Shown here piece by piece: positions 24,352-37,118 of a stretch of DNA of 64,000 nt; position 1 is the stretch's first letter; the number at the start of each line of letters is the position of its first letter. The notes beneath the pieces are model-generated. The model worked only from the letters and a program-made list of their open reading frames with translations. It ran no database searches and was not told where the DNA came from. The position numbers and the translations under genes were made by a program. Source of the DNA: Macrolepiota albuminosa (lineage: Eukaryota; Basidiomycota; Agaricomycetes; Agaricales; Agaricaceae); NCBI GenBank assembly GCA_027475525.1, contig JAMWFC010000054.1, forward strand, positions 1,480,468 to 1,544,467, in the 5' to 3' direction.

Positions 24352-25362
24352 CTTTTTCTTGCAAGATCTGACAGGGACTCAATTGACCAGATATGAAATT
24401 CTCCATCATAGCATAATGGAAATAGACTGTTTGTTCTGTGTGCTTTATAGCTTAGAAGGGTGAGTTGTCATCAAACTACAACAATTACTGTGCTTAATAA
24501 ATATAGACCATTTTTCAATATCACACCACTTGATGGAACAAAATTGAGCATGTTGCAGTATATGTTGCACAAATACTGTTGCACTATATTATTTGAGAGC
24601 TTAAAACAAAGGCTTCTCATAGGATACTCAGACTCAATTGAACAATGGAACATCTCGCAAATGGTTTCAGATGCTGTCTTGGGGTTCAATTGCAGTATGG
24701 GAATAGAGATTGAACTACTGCCCTTGATAACAACATGCAACTTAAGGTGCTGTCTACTGACCATGTACTACCTTATTTGCCATCAATACTCTTTGGTATA
24801 TTTTTGTTGTCTTAAAACACACTCCATCTAACAAAATTTAAATACAAATATCACATGGTGTGCTGAACAAGCGCATATTTCTTCTATCAAATGTACAATG
24901 TGTATGATTGCACACGAGGCTCACTTTAGGATGCAAAAAGACTTCACCTGGAGTTGGCTTGACAAAGCATCTCCTGTCAAATGTGCAACACCATTTTCTT
25001 GTGATACTGGACAAGATATTATTTCTGTTTAGAGGGCCAACTTGTACCTGAACCACCACCTAGTCAGGTAGGCATGTGCACAGCCACTACTGCCAACATA
25101 GGGTGACACAGACCCTCTCTGGGCCAGACTGGCACTCAAAGTGAGAGCACCACAAAGAGTGGTGCCCAAGTTAGTTTCTGAGCACAATGCTCTCCCCCCC
25201 AAAAAATCTCCCATGCACAGGAACCTTCAGAAACTGCAAAAGAGCAGAGAACCCATACCGGGGCTCCATAGGGCATTAACCTTACACTAGTATAACCTAG
25301 TAATGCAACTGAGCAGTATAACTTAGTAATGCAACCAGGCAGTATGACAGAGAAGAAAGAGT
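24352..25362. other. Unassigned spacer left of the LINE
   Basis: The 123-codon open frame at 24460-24831 has no recognisable family signature. Around 25285-25345 a roughly 26-bp unit (TATAACCTAGTAATGCAACTG) occurs twice and a third partial copy follows. Part of 24840-25362 may be the 5' untranslated region of the LINE. Confidence 0.4.
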
Positions 25363-27397
25363 AAATGAGCCCAAGGCACAAACACCCTCCAGCAAGCGTG
25401 CCTGCTGAGCCAGCACACCACCTCTCTAGGAAGACCCAAAAAAAAAAAAAAAAAATTCATTCCCCAAAAAAAAGAGGAAGAGGAAAGAAACAAAAAGTAG
25501 ACATGTGGAAAAACTCATACTCTACTAGCAAAACAACCACTCCTCAGTCAACAGAGCAAAATGTTCAGACCAACTACCCCAGACCACACTTACGCCAATG
25601 CTGTGAAAAATCTGTGAGCCCTGGAGGAACTCCCCCTCCCCCCCTTGCCCAAGCCCACCCAGGTGCCCCCCCTCAGTAACGCAGAAGCAGACACCCACCC
25701 GACCCCAGAGGATGGCCTCTCCACACCTGCACAAGACTATTTCAAAAACCCAAACACCCAGGCTCAGGGTGAAGAGGAAGACATGGAGGGATGGCAGACA
25801 GTCACACCAAGGAAAAATAGGAAAAAGGGTAAGAAGAACAAAAACATACTCATAGACTCAAATAAATGCCCTCACTCCAACTCCCCCATAGAAGAAAGGA
25901 AGGCAAAACGCCATGCAACGAGCCCCTGAGGAAACCCTGAAAAGTCACTCTGCCCCAGCCCCACACTGTCAATCTCAGGCCTAGGGTATAAGGACAATAA
26001 ACCCCTCCTTAAGGTGGACCTAGAGAAGGCCCTTTCTCAGAGTGAGACCATATACAGGAGTCCAGACTCTCAGAAAGGTATGCCCAAGAGTCAAATGCAC
26101 AAAGGCAACTCCCCAGCAGCACAGTGCATGCTGCCTCCACACCGTGAGGACAGCATACCCCCCCAGAGATGGGTCCGGAGGGAGAGGCCCCCCCCAACAT
26201 AGACTCCCAGGCAGCCCTCAGAACAGAAGAGAGGGAGGACACTCCGATGAGCACATTTATCCAAGAGCCCAGAGGTGAATATGGAACAGAGAATGCCACA
26301 GCCATGGAGAACAACAACCCTGAGCTTTGGTACAAAACAACGGAAAATGACATAACAGTTAATGGAAAGGGTCTGAGATGCACAGCCACTCTGGAGGAAG
26401 GCTGGCCACAAGTATACCTGGCGGCCCACCCATCTTACAACATTGCCCCCAAAACTCTAAGAGAATGGAGAGCTCTAGGTGGCCCCACACTCTGGGCAAG
26501 GCTGTACAGGGCATGCTATGAGCAAATGGAGGCTGGGAGAACAAAAATTGAAGATGCAATCAAATCAAAGGAATAATACAAAAACTGGTGTATATTGAGA
26601 ACAACAAAGAAGTCGCCGTGATTTTTCCTGAACAGGACCTCCCAGCAGTAAGCACAAACAGGTTCCCATACCCCTACCACCTACTAGTAGCCGGCCTGAG
26701 CTAATCACAAGTGAACTGCCTCACAGACCTAGAAATTATAATGATGGAGGAAGCGACAGTCTTCTTTGTACCCTGTAACCCACCCATGCACAAATACATA
26801 ATGACACTGGGAGGACTAAAGTACAATAACACTAAAAATGCAAGGGGGATGGTGGAAAACCTAGTTTGCACCACCTTCAGCCTCTCACCAGAGATTAGAG
26901 CAATCATTGAGAAGAAATTGAGGCATCCACCAGATGTGGCCCTTGGCCAAGCGATGGACATGAGGGCATCTTTCCTGCAGATCAAAGAGAGAGAAAGCAT
27001 GACGAGATGCTGGAATATTTACTTTGCAGGAGACCCTGGCCTTGGCAAGGATAACCACAAGCTACTAATGTGGAAGATGAGAGTGTGCACCTTCAACACT
27101 ATAGGTTTTGGAAAAGGCTATGCACTAACTAACAATCAACCGCTCTGCATGGGCTGTAAGTCAGCCGATCACGACCCATATAACTGTCCCTTCTCAAAAC
27201 TCCCAGGCTGGCTTAGTTTCAGACCAGGTGGCCAGGTAGGAAAAGCTGGTGAAATGGACTATGCAAATAAAAACGGAACAGGAGCCCACCCTGGAACCAG
27301 AGGTAGAGCCCAGGGCAGGTCTTGGGGCAGGGGCGGCTACTCCTCCCAAAGAAGTAGAGGCACAGGACAAATGTCCAGAGGACAAGGACAAATCTAA
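25363..27397 (+). pseudogene. LINE ORF1 (Gag-like nucleic-acid-binding protein)
   Basis: Pieces in different frames (25365-25679, 25645-25929, 26169-26576, 26711-27397) together form an ORF1-like protein: a lysine-rich start, a low-complexity part, a conserved middle and a C-terminal CCHC knuckle with spacing C-X2-C-X4-H-X4-C (CMGCKSADHDPYNC) near 27150, followed by an RG/G-rich tail. Such ORF1 proteins bind LINE RNA. A run of about 17 A near 25440 encodes the lysines and may be a slippage point. At least three frame changes. Confidence 0.7.
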
Positions 27398-27698
27398 AGC
27401 TGCTTTTTGAACCCTCGTATAGTAGGTGGTAGACACATAAGTGAATACATTACCTGACAAAATTTGAAGGAGCAGAAAGAGACTTAGCCACCTCACGCAT
27501 CATGAAGACAGCCTACAAGTGCACCCCCCCCAAAATTTTTTTAACATGGAAAGTAAGCAACAATTAAGAGATTATACTAACAATGGTGACACACAGGACA
27601 ACAGCAATGGTTCAGGGTGAGGGGCCTACGACCAAGCCGCTGGTAGTGACCTCAATGAACCCCACCAGGTATTCACAGGTGGGAACTCACAGAGAGTC

Positions 27699-30600
27699 AT
27701 GGCTACAGAGACTAAACAAATCACAGAGTTTGTAGGGGGCACACACAATGCCTCTCTCCAGCCAAATGGGGACCCCACATATGGGGATGATAGCCAAAGA
27801 GAGCTACATCCTGATGACAAAGTCAGTAAAATACCCACCCAAAAACAGGGGAGAAAGAACACAACTAAATGGAGAGATGCCACCCCAAGAGTGGTGGTAA
27901 AAGGAAGAGCACCACACCTCGACATGCCTTGGAGCCCTGAACTCACCCTGAGCATCCTAGCAGTATATGCTTCAAACAAGCCAAGAAAAAACCAAGAATT
28001 CTGGGAAAAAATAAAAGACAAATGGAAAAAGGGAAAGTGGGAGAAACCCACATGCATGCTAGGAGACCTAAATGTGGTGGAGGACTCCATAGATTGACTG
28101 CCAGCACACAACGACCCCTCTGCACCAGTAAACGCTCTGACAGACCTCAAAGACTACTTCAACATGACAGACAGATGGAGAGGGGAGCACACCATGAGAG
28201 TTGACTTTACTTTCCAAGCAGAGAACAGCACCACACAATCAAGAATAGACCAAATATATGTGAAAGACAGACTCATACAATTCACTAACAACTAGACAAT
28301 TGTCAGAACCAGAGTAAGAACAGACCATCTGCTCACATGAATGAACCTAGTGAATCCATGGATCCTGCATCAGGGCCCTGGAAGGTATGCTATGCCCATA
28401 TTCCTCCTGGAACACAAGGACCTGTACTGCATAATAAATGAGCTAGGAAAGACACACTATGAGGACATGAAGGAAGTCATGAAAAATAGAACAGAGGAAC
28501 GCAACCCACAAACAATACATAAAGCTCTAAAGAACAACATTGTGATGGAGATCTGTAAGTACTCAAAAAGTCTGACATCAAAAGTAGACCATGAGTTAAA
28601 GAACCTCGAAAAGAACAAAGAAGAGGTCCTAAATAAGGAATCCTGGAGCAAAGATAAGAGGAGATACAAATTGGCCATACTGGATAAAAGAATAAGCAAG
28701 ATAAAGAGACTAAAAATGGGCAGGTCAAGGGACAACACTACAACCAAATTCTTTCTGGAGGAAGAATGCCTCCAGAAACCATGCATAAATGCAAACAAAG
28801 AATTGACACCTTGGGACATGATAGCAGTCCTGAGAAACCGTAACATGCTACAAGCCCCCCTAACAAGAAGGTCAGATGCTATGTCTAAGCTAGCCAGGAA
28901 ACATCATGAGGACCTACAAGAAGATGAAGCAGAGAAAAATCCCAGGAGACTCTGTAAGGAAACAAAGGAGGTCCTAAACCACATAAAAACTAGGCTAAGC
29001 CATGCAGTTGCCACAGAGATGGCCACAGACCTGACAAACAACAAGATTGAAGAAGCAATGAGACAGCTGCCAAATGGAAAGGCAGCGGGCCTGGACGGTA
29101 TACCACACAAAGTATGTAAAAACTTCCTGGAAGGACGAGAAGTCAATGTAAACCCAGATATAACTACATGCAACTCCGTTACACAAAACGAAGGCAACTT
29201 CAATGTCATAGAATATCTGACAATGCTGTACAACAATATAGGGAAGCATGGAGTAGCCCCTGGGATGGGCTTTGCAGATGGCTGGCTATGCCCAATCTAC
29301 AAAAAAGGGAACTGCACAGACATTGGAAACTACAGGCCTATTACTGTCCTAAATATGGACTATAAGATAATAACAAAAGCACTCACAAATAGACTCACAA
29401 ACATAACACCAGGACTGATCCACCCTAACTAGCCAGGCTTCATTAACCAAACTGAGCTTGCATACCTAGTCATGGAATGGGGTGAACAAATTGACACAAA
29501 TGGGATAATAGTATGCCTGGATCAGGAAAAAGCATACAACAAGATAAGACACACCTTCCTATAGAAAACACTAAAGAAATTTGGCTTCCCCAGGAAGTTT
29601 ATACAACTGATAAGAGCACTCTACACCAGGGCTGAGACCACCATAATAATAAATGGGGAAAAGAGCACACCCTTCACTGTGGCAAGGGGAGTGAGGCAAG
29701 GAGACCCAATGTCCTGCCTGCTCTTCAACCTTGCAATCAAATCCCTAGCCCAGATGCTCTGGGACTCAGATCTAAAAGGAGTGACAATAGATGACACCAA
29801 AAAGTTAATTGCAAAACTCTTTGCTGATGATACCACTGTATACATGGCTGAGGAAGACAGCATCAAAAACCTGCAGGAGATATTGGACAAGTGGTGTAAG
29901 GCATCAGGCAGAAAGTTCAACACTCTCAAGACAACACTAGTACCTTTCAGAAACAAAATCTTCCAAGAAACCCTAATCAGGACAAGGCAACAGATTCCAG
30001 AAGCAACACCTATAGACACCCGTGTCCATATAGCAAGAGACAGTGAAGCTACCCGACTACTGGGGGCCTTTATTGGCAATAAGGTTGACTGCCCAAGTAT
30101 ATGGACACCCACCATAGAAAAAATAAAAAAGGACCTTGACAGATGGGGAAGAGGCCACCCCACAATAGATGGCAAGTGCCTGATCATTGGCATGGTAGTG
30201 GGAGGAAGGACACAATACCAGACCTGCATCCAAGGAATGCCAAAGGAAATAGAGCAGCAACTGACAAAAATAATCAGTACCTTCTTTTGGGGAGAGGACA
30301 ACAGACCCACAGCGAGTATGGAAATGCTGCATAGACCTATAGCACAAGGGGGGGAAAAACTCCTAGACATAAAGTCAAGAAACAAAGCCATAGAACTGAT
30401 GAAAACTAAAAGGTACCTAAACCTTGGAGAAACAAGGCATGGGCCAAGCTAGCAAACTCCCTGATTGGAATGAACCTGAAAAAGAAGTGGAACATAAGAA
30501 ATGAACATGCCTACCAAAATATCTTCTTGCAGACTCTGAGCACAAGCACAAAACCGAAGGAAAGAGGTATTCCCAAATCCCTAGGCAAAATGCTCAACAT

Positions 30601-31922
30601 GGCAAAAAAACACCAAGTTGCTCTGGCCTCTCTGAAATCTGACCCCACTCTAAAACTGGCAATGCTCATATGGTACCACACTGGACTGATAGGATCAAAA
30701 TGCCCTGGCTTCAACTCAGCAACAGCAAAGTGTCATTGGGATGTCCACGACATAAGGACAGTAGGGGACCTACTGAAACTAATAAAGAATACAAACGGGA
30801 CCATAAACCCAGCCCACAAACAGAGAAAGAACTGTAAGTGCATAAGGTATAAGGAAGCGAGGCAACATGGGTGTAAGAACCCACATAGATGCGGAATTAG
30901 TGCACGCAAACTCCTGCAAAAACTTGATAACAAGTGGAATCCCCTATTCTCTGAAGATGAGGGCAACAGCAACCTGAACAAAAGTGCCAGGCTGCTGCTG
31001 GGGGAAGAAACCTCCCTGTTTAATATGAACGTCACAACCACAAACCACCTAGGTGAAGGCTTCTGGGTATTTACAGAAGGTGGGGACCAACCAGAGGAAG
31101 ACCAATCCACCAAAGCAGGAACTCCACAGCTGCTGAAAGACAAAAATGAGATAGGGCCAATACAATAGGTAAAGGCCTACACAGACGGCTCCTGCCTGAA
31201 CAATGGCTCAGAGGATGCCAAGGCAGGAACTGGAATATGGTACAAGAAGGGGGACCCAAGAAACAATTCCTCAGACATCCCAAAGCATGGAGGCAAGAGT
31301 GTACATGTGGAAAGCAGTATACAATGCATACAAACTGGAGGAATACTGGGAAAAAATCTCCGGTTACAAACAAAGGAGCATGTGCCCCATATGCAAGGTT
31401 ATGGAAAATATGGAACACATTTTGACCCAGTGTACTGCCTCAGGGCAAGAAACTATATGGAACCTTGCAAAATTGCTCTGCAAAGTCAGGGGGATAAAGT
31501 GGAAAGAACTGAGCCTTGGGCTAGCTCTGGGATGCAGCCTAGCAGCTCCCAGGCACTCCAACCCAAGACAATCCTCAACACCCATAAACTGCATGTATAG
31601 AATAACGATGTCAGAGTTAGCCCACCTAATCTGGAAATTAAGATGCGAGTGGAAGATAGGGAGAGAGGCTGACCCAGAAAAAGTAGGCATGAAAGAGGAA
31701 ATCAAAAACAGGTGGACAGCCACACTATACAGAAGAATAAAGATAGACTGCCTAGCATCAGATGGCAGACAGTACAGAAAAAAGGCCATAGAGGAAACAC
31801 TGGTGAAGAAAACGTTGATTAACATTATAGCAGATGAAAGAAGAATGTGCCAAGCATGGAAGTCAGCAAGTAGGGTTTTAGTGGGTATGGGCATTGCCCG
31901 TCCACCCGGACACAACAAATAA
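27699..31922 (+). pseudogene. LINE ORF2: endonuclease, reverse transcriptase, RNase H
   Basis: One frame is followed from about 27699 to 30452 with five stops. The endonuclease half is readable from about 27900 (MLGDLNVVEDSID, SRIDQIYV, TDH); its N terminus is not. RT: PNGKAAGLDGIP, NYRPITVLNMDYKI, GVRQGDPMSCLLF and the catalytic AKLFADDTTVYM (about 29815). After a frameshift near 30460 the thumb region continues, then the first part of RNase H (VKAYTDGSCLNNG at 31170). RNase H is cut short, and another frame carries the C-terminal CCHC-type motif CPICKVMENMEHILTQC and the conserved tail to 31922. Non-functional. Confidence 0.85.
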
Positions 31923-32086
31923 ACAAAAATGCTGAGCCCCACACACAGTACATAAATGCATTTCCCTGTGATGGGCTGATAAGTAAAAGGAAACTAATCT
32001 GAAGAAGCAACATATTACACCTCTTTACTGCATGAAGCTAACATATGTAGATATGTCATGCAGTAGATAAGACCACCAAAAAGAAA

Positions 32087-32106
32087 ATATATATATATAT
32101 ATATAT
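32087..32106. repeat. (AT)n microsatellite
   Basis: Ten AT units, 165 bp after the LINE ORF2 stop; possibly the LINE 3' tail. Confidence 0.8.
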
Positions 32107-32287
32107 TATTTGTGTTTGAATCCTAGGAAATTCATGCCAATATTGTTTCACACATATTGAAGCACTGACAGATTGGAAACCTTTTTGGGATCAATTGTTG
32201 TGCATAGAATATGGAGTATGGAGTCATGCAGCTCATCAAAGTGGGCATTGTCACATTTGGAATTCTTTGCCAAAACTCTTTGGTCTA

Positions 32288-32503
32288 TGTAATGGAGTTA
32301 CAGATTTGTGAGAGCTTACAGTTCACACTATACAGAATCAGACCAGTCTGGTCTATTGACTATGTAGAATGAATACAAAATAAGCTGCTTAATAAGCAGC
32401 AGATAGCTAGGTATTTATAATTATATAACTATTATTATATTATAATAAATATAATATAATATTCAACTACTAAATTAAGTAAAAGCTATGTGGCCAACGC
32501 TAC
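32288..32503 (-). repeat. LTR of the TGTATAGC family, reverse strand, cut by Gyp-1 copy C
   Basis: It is the reverse complement of 3517-3732 (AT-rich core, GCTGCTTATTAAGCAGC palindrome, GTGTGAAC...). The last about 20 bp of the family's start are missing at 32503, where the Gyp-1 LTR begins, so Gyp-1 copy C inserted into it. Confidence 0.75.
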
Positions 32504-32677
32504 TGTAACGGACTCACACTTGTTACCAGCATCAACAACGCTATAATCATTCAGTAGAGTATTACATAAGCTCAACATCTTGTATCCACTCTAGTTCTAG
32601 TCAAATCCGATACTGCGGTCTGATTTAGCACTGTGTGGGGCACACAAGATAGTTCTAGCTCGTAACTTCCGGTTACA
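32504..32677 (+). repeat. 5' LTR of Gyp-1 copy C
   Basis: The 174-bp LTR has short inverted ends TGTAACGG...CCGGTTACA. It is the least decayed of three copies. Confidence 0.8.
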
Positions 32678-33794
32678 TTTTTTTAAATCTTCTGCTATTG
32701 GCTTTAGACTCTAGGCTTGTTACCAACTAGGCAACTCTCATCAAAACCTCTTGATTTTCTGTTGGCATCACGTCGAAAATGTGCTTCCATGACTAGTTCT
32801 CTTGATCCGGATCCTCTGTTTCCAGCTGCAGACACAGGTGACCTACCTGTGCGTCAAGCTGTAAAAACGCAATCTGCATCAGTGTACCAACCTCCGCCAA
32901 AGCAGGACAAAAAGATTCCTCGCGATGTCAGTGCAAGCTTTGGAATGCCTGGTGGGCTATCCGTATCACAGATGATGTCCATCGTATGACCTGGTAGTAA
33001 ACCAGGAGAGAGATCCGTGGTCTCAGGAGTGTCGCTGCCAGCGAGCCAAATGCCTTCATTGATGTATCTGGTATTGCCTGAGAGCTCATCAGCTTAGTCC
33101 GAGGGTCAACTGGACCTGACCCAGTACTCGGAGATGGTACAAGGCAGCACATTTGTGCATAGTACCCCATTCCAGACTGCACCTACAGAACGACATTTGG
33201 AGTATGTGGCAGATACTGCCACTGAATCAGGACCGTCATTGTTGACGACACAAGGACAGAAGCAAGGACCAGCAATAGTGGTCAGTAGGGAAGACAATGA
33301 GGTCGTGAGGTTGGAAGAGGCGTTGCCAGTGCCTGGACTTCCAGAGTTGCACAGAAGGGCCGGCAAACAGCCGCAAGTGAGGCATGAAGGCCTCAGGAGA
33401 GTTATGGACTTAGAGTCCGAGCTGGAATCCTCAGATGATGAGGAGAGCAAAAGGTTGCATTCGACCTTGTCTATCCAGTTACAGCTGGTGTTGGACCAAT
33501 ATCCATTGGTCGTGAAGGAATCGATGCGAAAGCATCTGCAGCTTTATGTAGTAAAGCACTTACAGTTGCTGGCTGCTAGGAGCCATGATGTACCCCGTGC
33601 AGATTCAACTGAATATATCAAATTATTTGTGTGTATCTTCGAACTTGAAGCGGTTGAATACCTTAAGCACAGAGCAGCACGAGGGTCTGCAGTCTCAACA
33701 GCCACTCCAGCCAACTCAGTGGAATGCGAGATGAGTGTGTGCCGACGAGTGCCATTAATCGCTGATGCAATGGAGTTGCTTAATGCACCTTGTC

Positions 33795-33852
33795 AGGCCA
33801 ATGAGTCGCAGCAAGACTACGTTAGGCCAATGAGTCGCAGCAAGACTACGTT
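33795..33852 (+). repeat. Tandem 29-bp direct duplication
   Basis: AGGCCAATGAGTCGCAG... occurs at 33795-33823 and 33824-33852, identical. It shifts the gag frame. Its size differs from the 77-bp series, so it may be real. Confidence 0.8.
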
Positions 33853-34004
33853 AGGCATCAAAACGCCGCAAACCGTCAACGCATTGTCAGCGGAGTGCCT
33901 CAGCAGGCATTGTCCGAAGTAGAGACTGTGACAACGACTCTGGCAGAGCCAGAGGCACTACTTGCAGTGCAGGAGGTTAAGACACCTCAAAAGCAAGTTA
34001 CTAT

Positions 34005-34929
34005 TGATACGACGCTGTACCAGCAGTCAGAGACACAACATGCACCAGAAGTCAAAATAAACATTTAATCATAAGGCTGAAAACTGTAAGCCTCCTGGTA
34101 GCAGTCTCAACAAATTATATCTCCAAAAACACCCCAATAAATACACAGACAGTACAGAACAAAGGGCAGGGACCAGCTCAAGCTATCCACTCAACAATAG
34201 TCCAACCACTGTAATGGGGAGGGGAAGCATGGGAGCTGGCAGAAGTGATGAAATGGGATCAATTTGTGATGATCTAGATCAAGATCAGATCTGACAATGC
34301 CCGATTTGACAGGACTGAAAGGGGAAAGGAAAAGAAGCATGTGTGATGATCTAGATCAAGATCAGATCTGACAATGCCCGATTTGACAGGACTGAAAGGG
34401 GAAAGGAAAAGAAGCATGGAGGGATGTCAAAAGAAGCATGGAATGCAGGGAAGCGCTAAAAGGGGAAAAAAGGATCTATGAATGGGATCATGCTAAATGG
34501 AGCTGAAGCAAATGGGGAAGTGGCAATCAGAGACATCCAGAGGAATGGTGGAACAAGAAGTTGAATGGTGGAACTGGTGGCACCAAAACATGCCTCCCAA
34601 AAGGGAAATTGGACTATCAAATATGTTCTGGAGGCTGGGAAGTTGACAACAAAAGAGTCATGTGTAGATAGTGGTCTGTGCACCAGAAAAACAGTATAAA
34701 TAGCCCAAGTTTAGTAGAGAATAGACAGGCAATTGATAGGCAAAGGCTCGGTGGTTCCCAGGGAGTGAATCACTTAGGCTGGAGTTTGTTGAGAACCCTC
34801 TGCTTTCAGGAAGATTATTGAAAGCCTTCAAATATATCAATTTCATCATCAAGTCAGTGTGCACTGCAAGTAACCTTCTACACCATCAAGCCCCAGAACT
34901 ATCAGTACTACTTGCAACCAAGTACTACA
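34005..34929 (+). repeat. Solo LTR, TGATAC...TACTACA family, in Gyp-1 copy C gag
   Basis: It starts TGATACGACGCTG and ends CAAGTACTACA. ACTAT is found on both sides (34000-34004 and 34929-34933), and gag reads on from KQVTI to KEEVDKVH across it. About 848 bp after collapsing the 77-bp duplicate. Confidence 0.85.
34265..34418 (+). repeat. Tandem 77-bp direct duplication (likely assembly artefact)
   Basis: 34265-34341 and 34342-34418 are identical and lie inside the solo LTR. Confidence 0.9.
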
Positions 34930-37118
34930 CTATCAAAGAAGAGGTGGACAAAGTCCACATTCTTGAGGAGCAAACACGACCACAACGCGTAGTGCGATGT
35001 GTCCACCTAGTGGACAACTGGAATGAATGTGTCAATTACCAGAGAATACGCAACCAGGACTTGCGCAATCATGGTGAGTTGTTGATTGATGACCAGGGGA
35101 TAGCCTTTGAAGGGTGTGAGGGTGTAATGCCTGTCGATGACATGCAGCGACAATTTGCAGCTCAAACTGCTGAACTGGACAGAGATCTGGGTGGTAGTGA
35201 TAATAGTAGTGACCACTACAAGCGGAGGGAGCCAACTCGTCACAATAATGACGGTAGAGGGCATGATCATAGAAATGACAATTGAGACAATAATAATTGT
35301 TGTGATAGTGGCAGGCAGGCTGGTGGATTACCAGCAGAGCCACAAGTGAGGCAACAGCCCACCCCACAGCCAGAAAGAACAGCCAATGAACACCTGTTTT
35401 GCAGCCCCCAGGCATTTTTGATGCCTGCACCTCATGAATTGCATGAAAGTACGCCTGGAATGAACGAGGCAATCAGGATCCATATGGATCATATGCATGA
35501 CCGTCTCACTCATTTGGTGGATGACTCCCTTGGAGTCAGGTTTAAATTCCCTGCTGGGGTAAGTCCCCACAAATCCGATGGTAAGCACATACATGCATAT
35601 GCTGGAGGACATAGGTTCTCCCAGTTGGAGGACTGGGCCATGGACGTTTGCTCTCATCTGGCAGCCTGCTGCTATGGTGGAGACGACATGGACCAGGAAA
35701 GGATATTTGTGCTACACAAATTCATGGAGGGAGAGGTGCGGAATTGGTTCCATCGCCATGTCCTCTACATTAATCGCAACAAACCGCATTGGACATTTAA
35801 AGAAGTCCTGATAGGACTGTATAATCGCTTCGTCAACGCTGCTACAATGCAGGAAGCTCATGATGCCTTTAGAAAGGCAGTGTATGACGCTAAGACTGGC
35901 GTCCAGACCTTTTATGATGACCTGGTGGGTCATGTGCAGAATATGGCCGTCTATCCAGATGAATACACTATTTGTGAGACATTCTTGAACGGAATACCTG
36001 CAGACATGAGGAGAGCATTAATACGCGACAACAATTTGTCTCCGGAGGTCAATACTGTGACCGAATTTTTGGCGTATGCCATTCGTTATGAACAATCAAC
36101 ACGGACTGCGAACCATTATGAGCAGCGTAGTTCACGCCAAGGAACCGTGAACTGTCAGGCAGTGAAGGTGGGAACTTTCCTGGCCAAACAGACGGAGATG
36201 GAGAACAATTGCAATCCGTGATTTGTTGTCCGCAAGTCAATCCCTGGAGGCTAACGGCCTCGATCGAAGCCTGCTGGACAATTGCCAGCAAAGAATAGTC
36301 GACCCTTTTCAGGTCAAAATCAAGTAGCAGCAAAAGGGGTAGTAGCGCCTGCAGTGTGTATGGCAAGCAAACCCACTGGGAGCCCCAGAGCGGCCCAGAG
36401 AAGGCCTGCCGGAGACCCTTCGGCATGCTACAACTGTGGCAGGAGCAGGCATTTCGCTAAGGAATGTCCCATCCCTCCTAAGGCACACATCTGAGCGGCC
36501 CATACGGCTGTGGCACCTAGCAATGTTGTCAGTGACGACAAGGACAACGAGATCATCGAAGAAGTGGAGGAAGAGCCACAGATAGAGGCTGACGGGTCGG
36601 AAGTGGATGATGCTGAGAGCGTCCAGATTGATGGCGACAAATACATCGCAGTGGACATGTACAACAGTGACTATTATGCTCATGATGATGAGGAGGAACA
36701 CCTGTTTGCACTGACTGAGTGCCATGAAGATCAGCGCATCCGAATGAGACACGTAACCCTGCAGAAGGCAACTAATAAGTTGCAGCGGCCACACTATACT
36801 CCCAAGGAGAAGAAGTGCCTGGTCACGTATGTTGATGTCAACAGACATCCAGCATGGATGCTGTGGGACTCAGGGAGTACCACTACAGGCATTATGCCCC
36901 AGTTTGCTCACGTCAATGCAATTCGCGTTCATGAACTGGAGGAGCCATAGATGCTCCAGCTGGGGACTGTAGGGAGTTGTGCCATGGTGCAGTTCGGTGC
37001 TGAAGTTAGAATAAAGATGTCAGGGGCATCGACCAAGGAATATGTAGACATAGCGAATTTTGATTGCTATGACATGATCATCGGTACACCGTTTATGTGT
37101 AAGAACAAGGTGTCCTTG

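Larger units (their letters stand above)
25363..32107 (+). mobile_element. Non-LTR retrotransposon (LINE, Tad-like with RNase H)
   Basis: Two coding regions are recognisable: ORF1 with a CCHC knuckle and RG-rich tail (25363-27397), and ORF2 with endonuclease, RT, partial RNase H and C-terminal zinc motif (27699-31922). An (AT)n tract at 32087-32106 may mark the 3' end. No LTRs flank it. All coding regions carry stops or frameshifts. Confidence 0.85.
32504..37118 (+). mobile_element. Gyp-1 copy C, best preserved gag, 3'-truncated
   Basis: 5' LTR (32504-32677), leader, long gag with a solo LTR insertion (34005-34929), CCHC knuckle and protease. At about 37115-37118 it is joined tail-to-tail to reverse Gyp-2 copy B, with a few shared bases (CTTG) at the joint. 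Confidence 0.85.
32778..37118 (+). pseudogene. Gyp-1 copy C gag-protease
   Basis: After leaving out the solo LTR the gag reaches over 1,000 codons, long for a Ty3/gypsy gag. It begins near 32790 (MTSSLDPDPLFPAADTGD), includes an acidic patch (DLESELESSDDEES), an Asn/Asp/His-rich linker (about 35190-35300), a conserved capsid-like part (35346-36221) and a CCHC knuckle (CYNCGRSRHFAKEC, about 36430). An acidic stretch leads to protease (MLWDSGSTTTGI about 36855, MIIGTPFMCKNKVSL). The frame is broken by stops (for example TGA at 32988, TAG at 36948) and by a 29-bp direct duplication at 33795-33852. Confidence 0.8.

Noticed and set aside
24460..24831. A 123-codon plus-strand open frame as a gene
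   Set aside because: AT-rich, no recognisable motif, no homologue in the window; chance ORF is likely.
25437..25458. Poly-A run as a LINE tail
   Set aside because: It lies at the start of the LINE and encodes lysines of ORF1; a tail would be at the other end.
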